A DNA stretch of 64,000 nt, from positions 1 to 64,000 of the forward strand of contig LSAX01000003.1 of NCBI GenBank assembly GCA_001557505.1, read 5' to 3'. A program made the position numbers and the translations under genes. Numbering within the stretch: the stretch's first letter is position 1; each line of letters starts with the position of its first letter. This document shows, one piece after another, positions 22,840 through 34,724 of this stretch. The notes under the pieces were generated by a model. It saw nothing but the letters and a program-made list of their open reading frames with translations, was not told where the DNA came from and made no database searches. Origin of the DNA: Reticulascus tulasneorum. Its lineage: Eukaryota; Ascomycota; Sordariomycetes; Glomerellales; Reticulascaceae.

Positions 22840-23480
22840 CAGACCAAGACTTCCAATATGTGCTCTTCTTGTTGACGACCAACGGGTGTTGATGCTTCCC
22901 ACCAATTCAGAAGCCCCGACGTGCTGTTGATATTGGCACAGGTCTGAGCTGTGTATTCAATTCCTCATTCAGACTAATTGCAGCAGTAACGGGCATTTGG
23001 GCGATAGAATTTGGGAAGTGCTCAGATGCTGAGACAGAAATTCCAAAGGCTAATCTTTTTCGCAGCCCAACAGCATCTAGGATGTCAAGTTATTAGAACA
23101 AACCTCAGCCCAGTCAATCCAGATTAGTGCGCATCTAGAGATTCTGACCCACGAGAAGAGATTGACGCGGCTAGCTTGCACTGAACTGGAGTTTCAAAGT
23201 CAAAGACCCCGAAAGCGAATGGTCGTTTGATCACGAAGAGGACTTCATTCATGGTCAGGCACTGGCCACCTGCTTCCACGACCCCTCAGTTGTCATCAAG
23301 AACGCATTTAAGGCGCTACACAGAGATGGCTATCTCGAGATGCAGAATCTACTGATTCCTATGAAGTGCGCAGGAGACTGGGTTCCCACTGACTTCGCCC
23401 GATATTAGTGGGATAATGCTCTTGCGAAGGCGCTCTCAAGTTGGACCGGTCGTTGCAGAATGCTGATTCCATGTGAGATG
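22840..23480 (+). pseudogene. Fossil of a LaeA/UMTA-like SAM methyltransferase
   Basis: Pieces in the order of this fungal family are visible: QDFQYVLFLLTTNGC (about 22850), an in-frame TGA, FPPIQKPRRAVDIGT, an intron-like gap, then TGIWAIEFGK (SAM-binding motif I, about 22985-23020), and further on WSFDHEEDFIHGQALATC, FHDPSVVIKNAFKALHRDG, YLEMQNLLIPMKCAGDW and a premature TAG at 23406-23408. Frames change several times and the N-terminus is not found. It could have been a secondary-metabolism or regulatory methyltransferase. It lies about 475 bp upstream of an enoyl-reductase-type gene on the same strand. Confidence 0.68.
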
Positions 23481-23955
23481 GAGACTCGCATCTTCCACTG
23501 GAACAATAGTACCGGAATTAAAGTCTGGCAGCATGTAGTAAGGTTCTTTACACCCCATCCACTTCATATGTTTCAAACTCGTCCGTCTATCAATGGTGCG
23601 AGTGAAGTATCGCGCCCTTCTTCCAGATCTGACCAAGAATGACATAATTTCAATACACAATTATACGCACAAACTAACAAGAAACAAGAAACACAAAATG
23701 GCAACATAGCCTCCAGAACAATAGCATTATTAATGTCGCTTCCTCCGGGGCGATCATCTTGGCAAGCTTGGTCACCAGACCGAAACACGCATTGCTTACC
23801 AATTTTGTATGTTACGTCATGCATAATAGATTTTGACTTTGTCATCTTATTTATTTTCTATTCGCCGAGTCCTGCGCTTTCCATATATTTTGTGGGCTGC
23901 CATTCCTGGCGAAGCTTGAATCTTATATACGTCCTTACACTACAATGCACTGATT
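23481..23955. other. Intergenic, promoter side of reductase gene
   Basis: AT-rich region with no recognised coding sequence. Confidence 0.45.
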
Positions 23956-25172
23956 ATGCAAAACTACGGACTGGTTAGAGAAGGGGCCGGTAAGGCCATG
24001 CTACGAGCTATTCCGGTTCCTAAGCTCCGTGACGACTACATTCTAGTGAGACCGGTGACTGTCGCGGCAAATCCAACGGACTGGACAACCTTGGACGCCG
24101 TTGGTGATGATGACACGATTGTAGGCTGCGACTATGCAGGCATCGTGGAGGAGGTAGGCAAGAATGTAAAGAGGAGCTTCAAGAAAGGTGACCGAATCGC
24201 CGGGTTCGCACATGGAGGTTGGTCCTCGAGAATCTTTTTGCAAGGCATGCGAAACTAGCTGATCGATCAAAGGCAATGATGCCAACCCTGAGAATGGAGC
24301 CTTCGCGAAATACATATCTGTGAAGGGTGACATCCAGTTTCATATCCCCGACAATGTTAGCTTCGAGGCGGCAGCCACTGTCGGCGTAGGGTTATTAACG
24401 ACCGGATATGGCCTTTACAAAATTCTTGGCTTGCCGCTACCTGCTGTTACTGTGAATCGAGAGGTTGAGAAAGAGCCTATTCTGGTTTATGGTGGGAGTA
24501 CGGCCACCGGAGCACTCGCAATTCAGTTCGCCAAGATGTAAGAAGTGAAAATCATCACCTTTCGTCTTGATGCTAACTTGCCATGAAGGTCTGGAAAAGA
24601 AGTCATCACTACCTGTTCGCCGAAACACTTTGACCTGGTCAAAGCTTTAGGAGCCAGTGCTGTCTACGATTACGTATGTTTTACTCAGAAGTCTATTAAT
24701 CCTATCCATATTTACGAGTCCTTAACAGCGTACTCCAAACGTGGGCCAACAGATCCATGATGCCACCAAAGGTCGAATAACAAAGGTCTTTGACACAGTT
24801 TCCCTTGATTCCAGCGCCGCTATCTGCGCAGATGCTTTCGGGTCTAAAGGCGGCGTGTACTGCGACTTACTCACCGTTAAGTGTCCGAGGCCTGATGTGG
24901 TGTCAATCGATTTTCTTTGCTATTCAATATCAGGCGAACTGTACAAGTTCGAAGGCAAGACCTACGAAGCACAGCCAGAAGATTTCATCTTTGGGGCCAA
25001 GTTCGTCGAGGCCGCTGAGAAGCTTTGGGCTCAAGGTGGATTCAAAGAGCATACGCAGCGAGTTGGTAAGGATGGTCTGTTCGGTGTACTAGAAGGGCTT
25101 GATCAATTGAGACAAGGCAAGGTTAGTGGCGAGAAACTGGTCTATCGAGTCGGTGACACTCAATGGCCCTGA
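23956..25172 (+). CDS. MDR-family enoyl/quinone reductase (trans-ER-like)
   Basis: Four exons (23956-24217, 24273-24537, 24589-24673, 24729-25172) give 351 aa. The N-terminal GroES-like half has AANPTDWTTLD, VGCDYAGIVEEVGKNVK and GDRIAGFAHGG. The NADPH-binding Rossmann half has VYGGSTATGALAIQFAK, then SGKEVITTCSPKHFDLVKAL and a C-terminal segment ending VYRVGDTQWP. The structural and catalytic zinc cysteines of true alcohol dehydrogenases are absent. Size and pattern match fungal reductases that act as stand-alone enoyl reductases beside polyketide synthases, and related zinc-free quinone reductases. No polyketide synthase lies in this window, so its substrate is open. It appears intact. Confidence 0.86.
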
Positions 25173-25957
25173 AAGCGAAACTTCTCCATTAAAGCTATTA
25201 GCCGCTGAATAGTTGCCAAAATACCCTGCACATCCAGCCGCAGAACTATCGGCAAATAAGACCATATTAGAGACTGTTCTCTTGTGGTCCACATCATCAT
25301 CCAACTCACATCTAACAATATTAAGTTCCTGATGTGTTCTCTTTCGAATTATTACAGGGTGTTGATTCGTGTTCTGCCACAATTTTGTTAGTTCGCAAAT
25401 CAGTTATTCCCGTTAATTTTTGAGACGTAATATTTGACACGAGCTCTGGTTCGCTGATGCTAATGATCACTGACTCGGCCTACGTACAAATTCATAGCAA
25501 ATATAGAAGACAGCGGAGTCTTACAAGCTGCCAACCATGTGCTTCAAAAGAAATAGAATGGTGATAACAGGGAAATTAAACGGCCTAGTGTCTAATTACC
25601 CTCGCAGTCTTGCGAGCACTACGTATGTTGGTCAAGCAGCTCTGCTCCAAGGCAGATGGGAGGTAAAAAGGTCTTTGACTTCCTGGTCGGTTGGGTGTGC
25701 GTATATTGGCTACTTCTTTGTCGTGCGTCACAGTGGCAGGCCAACAATCAACAAAAATAGCAGTAATTAAATATCCTCGATTCATTGGACTGAAGAAGCT
25801 GAGAAGGATTTATTGCCTTCGTCGAACCAAGACTGTTTGCAAAAAAAACTTATAGCTTGAGTGATCGCCAAAACTTTGATTTGATGTCTTCCAGGTAATG
25901 GCGCAAAATAGTTTCCATGGCTGCCAAAATACAGACGCGCTTGGCTTATTCCAAGCT
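25173..25957. other. Gene-free stretch
   Basis: 3' sides of two convergent genes. Nothing recognisable. Confidence 0.5.
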
Positions 25958-26723
25958 TTACTTGCCACTGGCGTAAGTGTTAAAAAAGAGGTTAACAACT
26001 CTTGTCCGCTTGTTTGGCGAAAAATAGTCATACCCGACAATGACATTACATTCATTCACATAAACAGTCACTGGAATTACTCCCTGATATAGGATGTGCC
26101 ACTATAGCAGGCACGTCAGTAAATGACAAGAGGGCGTTATCTCTGGGATTTCCGAGATAAGCTACTTACGGAAGCCGCGAATCCCTCTACCAAGTCTCTT
26201 TGGACAAGGCTGCCAAACACTGCTCCTGCTTTCACAAGAAAGTCGTCCGCAAATAAAGGGAAATTCGAGTTAACGTATCCTCTCCATACGTCAGGTTCCC
26301 AGGAGCCCCCCTTGAAAGTAGTCAACGTATTGTCCACCAATCCATCGTCGGTAACATTTGCGTAGTTGAAAAGTGATGATGCTAGGCTGCCATCATGCAC
26401 TTCGTCCACGCGGACGATATTCTGGAATGGGGAGTTGCGGATGTATCCGGAAGTGATGTGGGAGAGGTCTTGGTCCCTGAGTACCCAGTCAGCAACATTC
26501 CGAATCTGATGTTTTCGTCAAGGGCAGTCATTGGAACAAACCATTTATGTTGAATGAAACTGGTATTGAACTCCGGTAATATCAGTGGCGGTTCAGGCTG
26601 CTGGAACTTTGAGGAAAATTTCACAATTGTCGACGGGAATGGGGGGCACTTGGCTTCAGCTGGCGAAGTTGTGCAAGTAATTGCCGCCACAAGAACCACA
26701 AGAAGGATTGGAAGCAGATACAT
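25958..26723 (-). CDS. Secreted fungal protein of unknown function
   Basis: Three exons on the minus strand (26723-26542, 26476-26170, 26101-25958) give 210 aa. The first intron (65 nt, donor GTTTGT, branch CTGAC 13 nt before the acceptor) explains what first looks like a frameshift: it joins FIQHKW to DQDLSHITSGY. The second (68 nt, GTAAGT) joins VEGFAAS to WHILYQGVIPVTVYV. Residues 1-24 form a signal peptide (MYLLPILLVVLVAAITC...). The mature protein has FNTSFIQHKW, a NYANVT glycosylation site and the end VVNLFFNTYASGK. I recognise no named family and propose no function. Confidence 0.75.
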
Positions 26724-27424
26724 AGGTACCGAAATATATGGGGATCGATGCTAAAATTGATCGTATTATCCAAGATATTTCGCCAGCCAGTGTCGACGGA
26801 CGTGAATGTGGTGAGGACTACCAGTGAAAGGGAGTTGCCTTTTATACCGTAGGTCAACACATCGTATAAACCCAACTTGAGAAAAGTCTAATAAGGTTGA
26901 ACAAGCAATGCAAGAGAACTTTTAGCAAGCTGATACAGCATGCGTCTAATGATTAATATTTGATAATTTCAATGCACTGCGCACTGCGCACTGCACAAGC
27001 CATTGGAGGACTCAGAGACGGGCGACGCGGCAGAGCCGAAGTGTGCGCCACTTCGAAACGTGGCTGTCTATGGTGGTGGGCCTTGTGACCAGCGCCAACC
27101 TAGGCAGGCCAAGGTGCACCTGCAGCTGAAAATCAGTTCGAGACCAAATGGTCCATTATTTGGGGCAATGACGCCTCTTCATCTGTACTGTTTGCGTTTG
27201 CGTTGAAACGTGTATCCCAGATCTCAGCTGTTAAGCTTCTGGCATTCATATGTTGTTAGAGTTTGGGGGAGTGCGCAGGGAAAGGAGCTGATGCGCAGCG
27301 AAGATATGGCCTCTTCAGGTCTGAAAGCCGACTGATGGTGGCAACTACATTTGCCTACGTTTATGACGTTTGAGAAGAATGTTATAAGGCCAGTTGATGG
27401 CTTACGAAACAGGTCCACGTAAGC
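26724..27424. other. Gene-free stretch with promoter of the secreted protein
   Basis: Apart from the TATA box at 26839-26846, no feature. Several GCACTGC repeats occur near 26973-26996. Confidence 0.5.
26839..26846 (-). promoter_or_regulatory. TATA box of the secreted-protein gene
   Basis: TATAAAAG on the minus strand, 116 bp upstream of the ATG at 26723. It is the best TATA match in the window and suggests a strongly regulated gene. Confidence 0.6.
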
Positions 27425-29347
27425 TCATCTCCCCCTGTTCCCCTCGATCTCTTCCCTGTTTTTGGGTTGCAAATCGACCTCCACCCTATGCCAGGCTGTA
27501 GCTAAGTTACCGCGCAAATTGTAGATACTGTTATGTGTTTCGGGTTGCGTATTGTATGCATCATCCGTTGCTTTCACCATGAATATGGTCTTCGTTTCTT
27601 TCCTTTCAACACTACGCTCTTTGGCATTATCCAGCCCGACTATGGCTTCGTACTTCCACCTCTTCCAGCACCATGCCTTACTGCCCTTCTCGAGCGTGAC
27701 ATCGTTCTTTAGCAGTTTCGCCTGGTCCCAGGTCTTGCCACCATCAAGACTGACATCCACCCGCTGGATCTCACGTCCACCGCCCGAGTAGGCATAGCCT
27801 TCCATTTCAACAATTTGGCGTACCTGCTTGCTAACCTGAGCAATACTTGGGGTATCTGACTCGCGAGAAGTGGTACTTTCACCAGGCGAAATTTTCCCTC
27901 TATTTGTCGTGGTACTAGGTTTAACCCTCATTCTCGTAATGGCACTAGTGATGGGCATCTCCTGAATCGATTTGTATTTATCCCAGTCTTGCGTTGTCTC
28001 GTTCGGGCCGAAGCACTTGTAGTCTCTGCGTTGCCATGACGTATTGCTTTCCTCGTCGCTGATAACAATCTTATTAACCCATTTGACGCATCTCGCGGCG
28101 ACATGGCCGGGTACGATGACGCGCACGGGAAATCCGTGGTCTCGTGGTAGTGGCTCATCATTCATCCGAAATGCTAACAGGACGTCACCGCGCGGGTCGA
28201 GCGCCGAATTGATTGGGATACTGGCACCATATGCCTCAAGACCTGAGAATTGCACATGCTGCGCAGCTTCCCCGGGATCCTCCAGTGACAGACCAGCATC
28301 AGCGAGCACATCTCGGAGCCGTACACCTTCCCATTTTGCACAGCTGATCGCACCGACAGTCCACTGAAGCCCGTTGGTCATCTTAGCGTGATCCGTCATA
28401 TCCTTACGGCGGTTACCGGAGCACTGAAGGACTGCAGTCACGGTGTACTGCTTAAAGCGCGATTTGAGGTCTCGAAGATTATATATCTTGGTATCGCCAT
28501 TGGGAAGTTCGACCCTGATTTCGTGATCGTCTGCGCGAGCCTTTTCTACCACTGGCACCCACATATGGTTCCGCACATAAAACACCTTGTTCGGGGTCAG
28601 GAATGAATCAGCAAGTTCCTCAGCTGGCGTTTCAGCGTTGCATGGTTTTTGTGTCATGAAACGCATTCTCCGGTCTCTATCTGGATCCGACACAAACGGG
28701 TCTTCGATCTGGTCTTGCGCCGGGCGGCCATCCACGAGATCCTCCCTATGCACCTTACCCACAGCGTACTGTTCAAGAATCTCGAGTACATACTGTGTCT
28801 TATGTATGGAGAATATGTCCCAGTATGGTTCTATACTGCCACCGGCGGCGCGTAGTATTACCTCCCCTCCCGGATGAGCTGGGATCCAATCTGTGATATC
28901 GTATATTTTGTCTCCATATAATACCCACGGTCTCTCAGATTTCGAACCATGTTGCTTAACTTCGGAGAGGCGGTATCGTGGTAAATCGCCATCGCATGAG
29001 GTTGAGCTTTGCTGAAGCGGTGAACCTTGGCGCGAGATCTCATCGCCGGCTGGACCGCTGGGTTGAAGGAAGACGAAGGCCAAACTAATAATTCCACTCC
29101 CTGCCGCGAGAATGGGCCGATGACCAAGACGGCGGCGCGTGCTACGAGAGTTCGATGAGTTCGTGGCATGCTTGGGCTTCGGACTTGCTTTTCTCGACGA
29201 TATCTGGAAGCTCAGATGTAGCGGGGAAGAACAACTGAAGCGCTGACTCTTTTCATGGAAGCGAAATGATGACAATAACCTTGGCTGAGACCGCCTTGCG
29301 TGCATCAGAAGCTCTTGGCCGACTCGCGGAACGACGTTTACAGACAT
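27425..29347 (-). CDS. Mitochondrial sulfite oxidase (cytochrome b5 plus molybdopterin)
   Basis: A single exon of 640 aa. The enzyme oxidises sulfite to sulfate and passes the electrons through its heme, normally in the mitochondrial intermembrane space. A long basic N-terminus (about 1-75) and a hydrophobic segment (ILAAGSGIISLAFVFL, about 80-95) form a bipartite presequence. The cytochrome b5 domain (about 120-200) has the heme-binding HPGGEVILRAAGG and SIHKTQ. The molybdopterin domain (about 240-460) has the Mo-ligand Cys in VLQCSGNRRKDM, then GLEAYGASIP and DHGFPVRVIVPGHVAARCVKW. The C-terminal dimerisation domain has GYAYSGGGREIQRVDVSLDG and the AWHRVEVDL end. The Ser/Thr-rich insert around residues 490-520 is longer than usual. 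No lesion seen. Confidence 0.93.
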   Translation of the reverse strand: MSVNVVPRVGQELLMHARRSQPRLLSSFRFHEKSQRFSCSSPLHLSFQISSRKASPKPKHATNSSNSRSTRRRLGHRPILAAGSGIISLAFVFLQPSGPAGDEISRQGSPLQQSSTSCDGDLPRYRLSEVKQHGSKSERPWVLYGDKIYDITDWIPAHPGGEVILRAAGGSIEPYWDIFSIHKTQYVLEILEQYAVGKVHREDLVDGRPAQDQIEDPFVSDPDRDRRMRFMTQKPCNAETPAEELADSFLTPNKVFYVRNHMWVPVVEKARADDHEIRVELPNGDTKIYNLRDLKSRFKQYTVTAVLQCSGNRRKDMTDHAKMTNGLQWTVGAISCAKWEGVRLRDVLADAGLSLEDPGEAAQHVQFSGLEAYGASIPINSALDPRGDVLLAFRMNDEPLPRDHGFPVRVIVPGHVAARCVKWVNKIVISDEESNTSWQRRDYKCFGPNETTQDWDKYKSIQEMPITSAITRMRVKPSTTTNRGKISPGESTTSRESDTPSIAQVSKQVRQIVEMEGYAYSGGGREIQRVDVSLDGGKTWDQAKLLKNDVTLEKGSKAWCWKRWKYEAIVGLDNAKERSVERKETKTIFMVKATDDAYNTQPETHNSIYNLRGNLATAWHRVEVDLQPKNREEIEGNRGR

Positions 29348-30233
29348 AGGAAGCTGAAATTGTGATTAAACGATGGTGTGGGTGCTAAGTGTATAAGGCT
29401 TCCAAGACGCAAGTTTGCCAACTTTGATGCTGGATAGTGATATCAAGAGAGATCTGACAGGGCAGGGTACTTATGCGAAGAATGTGGAGCTCGCTCGCAG
29501 CGTCGTCAGACTAGCAATCGTGCCTGCTAGGTGTTAATATCTACTTAACTTAATTCCAAATGAAAAACAGGTATAAACCCCTGACTCCGGGCCTTATCAC
29601 ATTATGCATGATGAGTAGCATCGCTGGGCCTTCATAAGAGTTACCCGTCAAGGTATCTCTGTCTGCATTTTCCTGTGCAGTAGTGAGCCGGAGGCTGTAG
29701 ACCCTCAAAACCAGAGCCATCCCACATTCGATCCAAGCCCCATATAAGTTAGGCCCATCAATATTAGGAGTTCTTCAAATCCGAAAATAATGGGTCAATG
29801 CGACGGTGATGTTTTGGCTCGCACAAGTGGATTGACTCGGTTACCCGACGATCCCAGCCGACCCACCCGAGTCAAAAGCAGAGCGCGAATGGCAGAAGCA
29901 TCAAATTCTTAGACATCAAACATTATCATAGCTCCAGGATTTTGATGATCGCTGTCCGCCTCAACTGGGTAATCGGCTGGCTTTGATCCGCTAACGTGGA
30001 AACGTACAGAGAATGCCACGCCGCACCAAGTAGCTCTGGTGTCTCCCATCTCTCCGTCAACACTACATGGCAACGTGTGTGCATGGCAAACTTTGGTGTA
30101 AATTACTCCAGCAATTTCAGCCATTCTACAATATATCATCTACTGAAGCCAAATCCATGTTCTATTTTAAACCTGAATCCTGTTTGATCACCTGTTGTAT
30201 GTGTCAAGTGTACCTCTTTATTTCCAAGTGGAA
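29348..30233. other. Intergenic, upstream of sulfite oxidase
   Basis: No coding sequence. It contains an inverted repeat TTGACTCGG ... CCGAGTCAA (29832-29840 and 29867-29875, 26-nt spacer), a possible hairpin or protein-binding site about 485 bp upstream of the sulfite oxidase ATG. Confidence 0.5.
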
Positions 30234-31506
30234 TCAAGCTTTTAAGGCAAATTCTTTGGCCTGCTTTTCGATCTCCGCTTTACCTACCTCATCGAAAATG
30301 TCAATGGCCCAGTCGAAGGGCAAGTTGAATCGTTTGTGCTGATCCAGTTTGTTTAATTCCTGGAATTCGGCATCCGGAAGGACACAGTCTGATGTGTTGT
30401 CAGTGCCTTTCTTGCAATACTGGCTAATAAGATTACAACACTACATTGGAAGCTTACCTATGAAATTGGACTCGATTCTAGATGCAGTAACACTCTTGGG
30501 GAGGACAACCGTGCCTCGCTGGATAGCCCATGAAATGAGCAGCTGACCAGCATCGATGTTCAACCTCTTTGCGATAGATTGAATAGTCGGGTCGTCGATA
30601 ACACGCGCATGCCCATAAAGATTGTTTCCTAGAGGACTATACGACTCGATCAAGATATTCTGCTCTCACAGAAGCCGTTAGCATCAAGTTTCGATTCAAG
30701 TTACACCTGTACTATCTTCCATACCTTGGACTTCAGGTATTCAAACAGCTTGGGTTGCTGCAGCCAAGGATGCCCTTCGATTTGATTCACAGCCGGCTGA
30801 ATTCTGGCTGTCTTCAAAAGCTCCTCAGTTTTTTCAATCGTAAAGTTACTGATGCCGATGCTCCGAACTTTTCCAGTGCCGACTAACATCTCCATTGCCG
30901 CCCACGTATCTTTGATAGGGACGTTCTGGTGTTGAACCATGTTTGTCTTCAGATCTTTTGGGAAGAGCTCGTCACCTCGGTGCACGAACGAGACGGGCCA
31001 ATGGATCTATCCGGGGAGTTAGCTTTCTGTTATACAAGTGGCTCCTAGTTTGACCAGGGATGGCGTACGAGATACAGGTCGAGATACTCGGTCTGAAGAT
31101 CCTTCAACGTCTTATCGAGCGCAGCTTCCACGTTATCAGGGTGGTGGTTGGTGTTCCAGAGCTTGCTGGTGATCTTAATGGTGTTAGTCAGTGTAGTGGT
31201 CAGTAAGTAGTTTTCTTAGGTACAAAGATATCCTTTCTGGGAACACCAGACTTTTTCCATCCCTCGCCCACTTCGTGCTCATTCTCGTAGATTGCAGCAG
31301 CATCGATGTGCCGATATCCCACTTTAAGAGCTGATTCGACGGCTGCCGTGACCTCGTTTGGCTCCGACAGCTACAGAAAACAATCAGCTTTCAAGTCGAA
31401 ACGTCGTATCGTGTATATTCAAGTTCGAGCATCATACCCAAGTTCCCAAGCCGACAGCGGGGATCTCGTAACCCGAGTTGAGCTTAAACTTCCTGCTAAG
31501 AGACAT
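30234..31506 (-). CDS. Aldo/keto reductase
   Basis: Six exons on the minus strand (31506-31438, 31370-31224, 31173-31069, 31006-30725, 30659-30458, 30406-30234), all with GT/AG introns of 50-67 nt, give 325 aa. It is an NAD(P)H-dependent cytosolic reductase of aldehydes or ketones with a TIM-barrel fold. The catalytic tetrad is visible: Asp46 and Tyr51 in [18 protein letters not shown], Lys76 in ITSKLWN and His109 in LIHWPV. Cofactor-end motifs are [34 protein letters not shown] and [16 protein letters not shown]. It is transcribed away from the double-finger regulator 510 bp upstream, so the two may be co-controlled. Substrate unknown. Confidence 0.91.
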
Positions 31507-32016
31507 TGGTGATGTTTGGTCTACGGCTGGGTCGTTTTAGTGGTGCTTCGGTTTCGGCGACTAAGATATATCGAAGATTTGCTTGGAATGGAATCTCATT
31601 CTAAGGAATGGGTACCAGCCCTTCTTTAGAGAAACTTCTGATCGCCACGCATCTGCAATTCCAGAATCAAGCTAAACAAGACATAGGTTGTAAACGCAAT
31701 TCATTTGCGGTTGGGCTCTATTGTTGACCATGGTAGCTATCCATATTCTTGGGCATAGCCGTCTCAGTGCAGCCTAGGTTCATTTGATCCGCCAATAATA
31801 TCACTTCGAGTAGGGGGCCGTGGATCTATTGGGGTACTCCACATTGTCGTCGAGCCGATCGGATACATAATAGCAACCCCGCGATCCCCGCATCTGCAAA
31901 CAACCTTAAGAGGTGCAGGCGGTGCAGCCGACCTTCCCAGCCGAACGGATCGAATTGACGGATCGAGCCAGCTCTGGAGCTTGCGGGTTCTGCTGGATTT
32001 TTGACAGGGCGATACA
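31507..32016. other. Divergent promoter, reductase / Zn2Cys6 regulator
   Basis: A 510-bp non-coding interval. A perfect palindrome CCGATCGG at 31855-31862 has the everted CCG...CGG form bound by many Zn2Cys6 dimers and could be an autoregulatory site. This is motif-level evidence only. Confidence 0.4.
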
Positions 32017-34724
32017 ATGGATCTGGACACGCCTAATGGTGGTGAAGGGCCGAGACAAAAGAAAAAGCGGTCTCGGTTCGGTGAGTGCTGACATATTTAC
32101 TTCCTCTGAATGGCTGGAAGATGCTTAGAAGTGCAATGGCTGACGAAGCCAGGTTGCAATACTTGCCGCGCTCGAAAGGTTTTAATATTTCCGTCTTTCA
32201 CACGAAGCATTGGGGCACGTGTTCTAACAACGAGACTACGCGCAGGTGAAATGTGACGAACGTCCAAATGGCTGTAGCAATTGCGAAAGATTGCATCTAG
32301 AGTGCTCTGAATGCCGTCGTCCGGAACCAAGCACAACCACAGTGACTCAGCCTTTGGCAAGAAGTGGTACTGGCCGGAGAACATATCGGTCGTGCAATAG
32401 ATGCCGCGTTGCAAAGTCGAAATGCTCGGGTGATCGTCCGATATGCGCAACATGCCGCGAGGGTGATATCTCATGTTCTTACGAAGGAGAGAATACACAG
32501 CGTGAATCAACAGCTTACTCCTATGGGCAGGAAGCTAACCCGATGGTTATCACGCCAGAGACTTCTCAAAATGGTTCGGAATCCGCTTACCCTACTCTTC
32601 CTAGTTCGATCCCATCCTCAAACTCGCATTTGCCTTGGTACCATAGATCAATCCTATCCACGTGGTCGCGGTCTAACAACCTCCAGGCTGAGCTCTCACG
32701 AGCTGCCAGAACCTAAGCATATTCGCGTCCTAGTGACCCATTATTTCCAAAGCTTTCATCCTCTTAGATGCTACTCGTTCATACATAAGCCCTCGTTCCT
32801 TCAAAGGCTCGACGACGAACTTGCTTCCGGCTTGCAGCATAAGGCGTTGTTACATATCATGTGTACTCTTGGTGCTCAGTATGTACTTATATTCCCATCT
32901 CTGCTGTTTACGAACACGCAACGCCTAATCAAGACAGCAGGTTCTATGCATTGGAGCATAGCGAGACTGTCCAGCAGCTTCCGACAAAGTTCATCCTCAT
33001 GGCTGGCTGTCATTGGGCTAAGACTGCGCAAGAGCTACTGCTCAATAGCATGGACAAGATATCCGTTGACAGTTTGATGGTACTCCTGCGTGACGTACGC
33101 TTTGCCATGAATAAATGCTAAACCTTCGTAGACATCCCAACTGCTATACGACTATGCGCTACGCATGGCCAACTTTGCCCAGGCTTTTATGCTCAGTGCC
33201 TTAATGGCAAGGATGACGCAAGCACTTCAACTAAATTTGGAATACTCTACAGATCTACTTGGCGAATCCTCTCATAACTCAGTCTCGGTTCGAAGTCGAG
33301 AATGTCGTCGGCGGCTTATGTGGAGCTGCTATGTCACCGACAGTCTTCTAGGAAGCGGCGTGGACCAGCTGACCTTGATCGAGGAGAGAGATCTTAATAT
33401 TCAACTTCCGTGCAAGGACGTTAATTTTCTTCACGAACGGCCGTGCATTACAAGGACCCTCGGTGGCATGCCTTTGGCATTTATCCCGTCCGAGCTTGTT
33501 CCACACAACCCTGATGAGAACATGGGCATATTAGCTTATTTTGTTCAACACTTCCAGGTTCGAAGGCGTGTACTAAAGTACATCAAGCATTTAGGTACTG
33601 CGAAAATGCCTTGGCTTCCTGACTCTGAATTTGCGCAACTAGATGGGGAATTGCGCAGCTGGTATGAATCTCTTCCTGCTGACCTTGCGTTTACTACCGG
33701 CACAATCTATATCCGCAAGGAAACAAATCAGCTAGGTGCTTTGTGTCTTCTTCACTGTGCGTTCCATCAGACCATGTGCGATTTATATCGACTTGGGGCA
33801 CCAGCCCTCTACAAACTTCGATCAGCCTTCCGCTTTCCACCAGAGCAGATTCCTTTCCAGAGACACTTACAATGGAACCTGTTCAAGGCAGCACGAACAT
33901 TGGCCGCCATCATCGCAGAAGCGGAACGACATGGCCCGCAAATGATAGGAGACACCTGGTTGCCGACCATCGCATATGATAGCAACCGCATTATGTTGTA
34001 TTACCTCACGCAGGGTATTGATCCCATAGGGGACGAAGGACACGATAAAACTGAGCTCGTTATGAAGACTATTCTGTATTTACAGAGCAATGTTAAAGCA
34101 TTGAAGACTATGAGGGCTACTAGTGCAATTGCTGATGGACTGGTACGTACACTGCCTCCACCAGTGTTTAGCACAACCTGCGTTGATCTAAACCCATGTA
34201 ATTAGTCTCGTGCGGCGGAAACCATGTTGAAGAAGCTTGGAGTCGATGCTAACAGCATCCACACTTCGCCAGACTTCGTCCTGGACGACCCCTACCTGGC
34301 TCTCCTGGACCCAGCCAGACGGAGTGCACCGGGAACGCCACCACAAACCGCACCAGACTATGTGCTTAACCCTCTATCCATCTTCCGTATGGCACGAAAA
34401 GACATACCTGAAAGACACGCACCTGAGAGTACAGTTTCACCCTTGATCCATAACCCAGACCACCAGTGTGACATTACGTCTCGGTCTCCTATTGATGTTC
34501 CTGCGCTACCCAGCGCCATCGACGCAACCAACACATCTAGCAACATGTACGGAGCGGTAGATATCTTTGGTTCTGGCCTTGGTATGTTCTTTGCACCGAA
34601 CTTTGCATGGGATTGGCAACCTGCGGAAACAGTGATGGGATCCGGCATGGAGGGTGAAGGACTACTCCCTTGGGTCGGTACATCGCAACTAGGTGACTTC
34701 ATGTATATGCCACCGAACTCATAA
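32017..34724 (+). CDS. Transcription factor with two Zn2Cys6 fingers
   Basis: Seven exons (32017-32080, 32153-32178, 32246-32637, 32687-32878, 32938-33079, 33132-34142, 34206-34724) give 781 aa. After a basic start (RQKKKRSRFG) come two complete binuclear zinc clusters: residues 23-50 (CNTCRARKVKC, six-residue gaps, second half C-SN-C-ERLHLE-C) and 80-107 (CNRCRVAKSKC, C-AT-C-REGDIS-C). Introns interrupt the first finger just before its first Cys and before its third. From about 220 on lies the fungal-specific regulatory region, with FHPLRCYSFIHKPSF, LQLNLEYST, RSRECRRRLMWSCYVTD and later helices. Most relatives have one cluster, so the tandem pair is unusual. It is probably the local nuclear regulator of the reductase, dioxygenase and transporter around it. 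Confidence 0.85.

Noticed and set aside
26382..26723. Frameshift in the secreted 210-aa protein gene
   Set aside because: A 65-nt intron with a correct branch site and acceptor joins the two frames and restores FIQHKWDQDLSHI, so the gene is intact.
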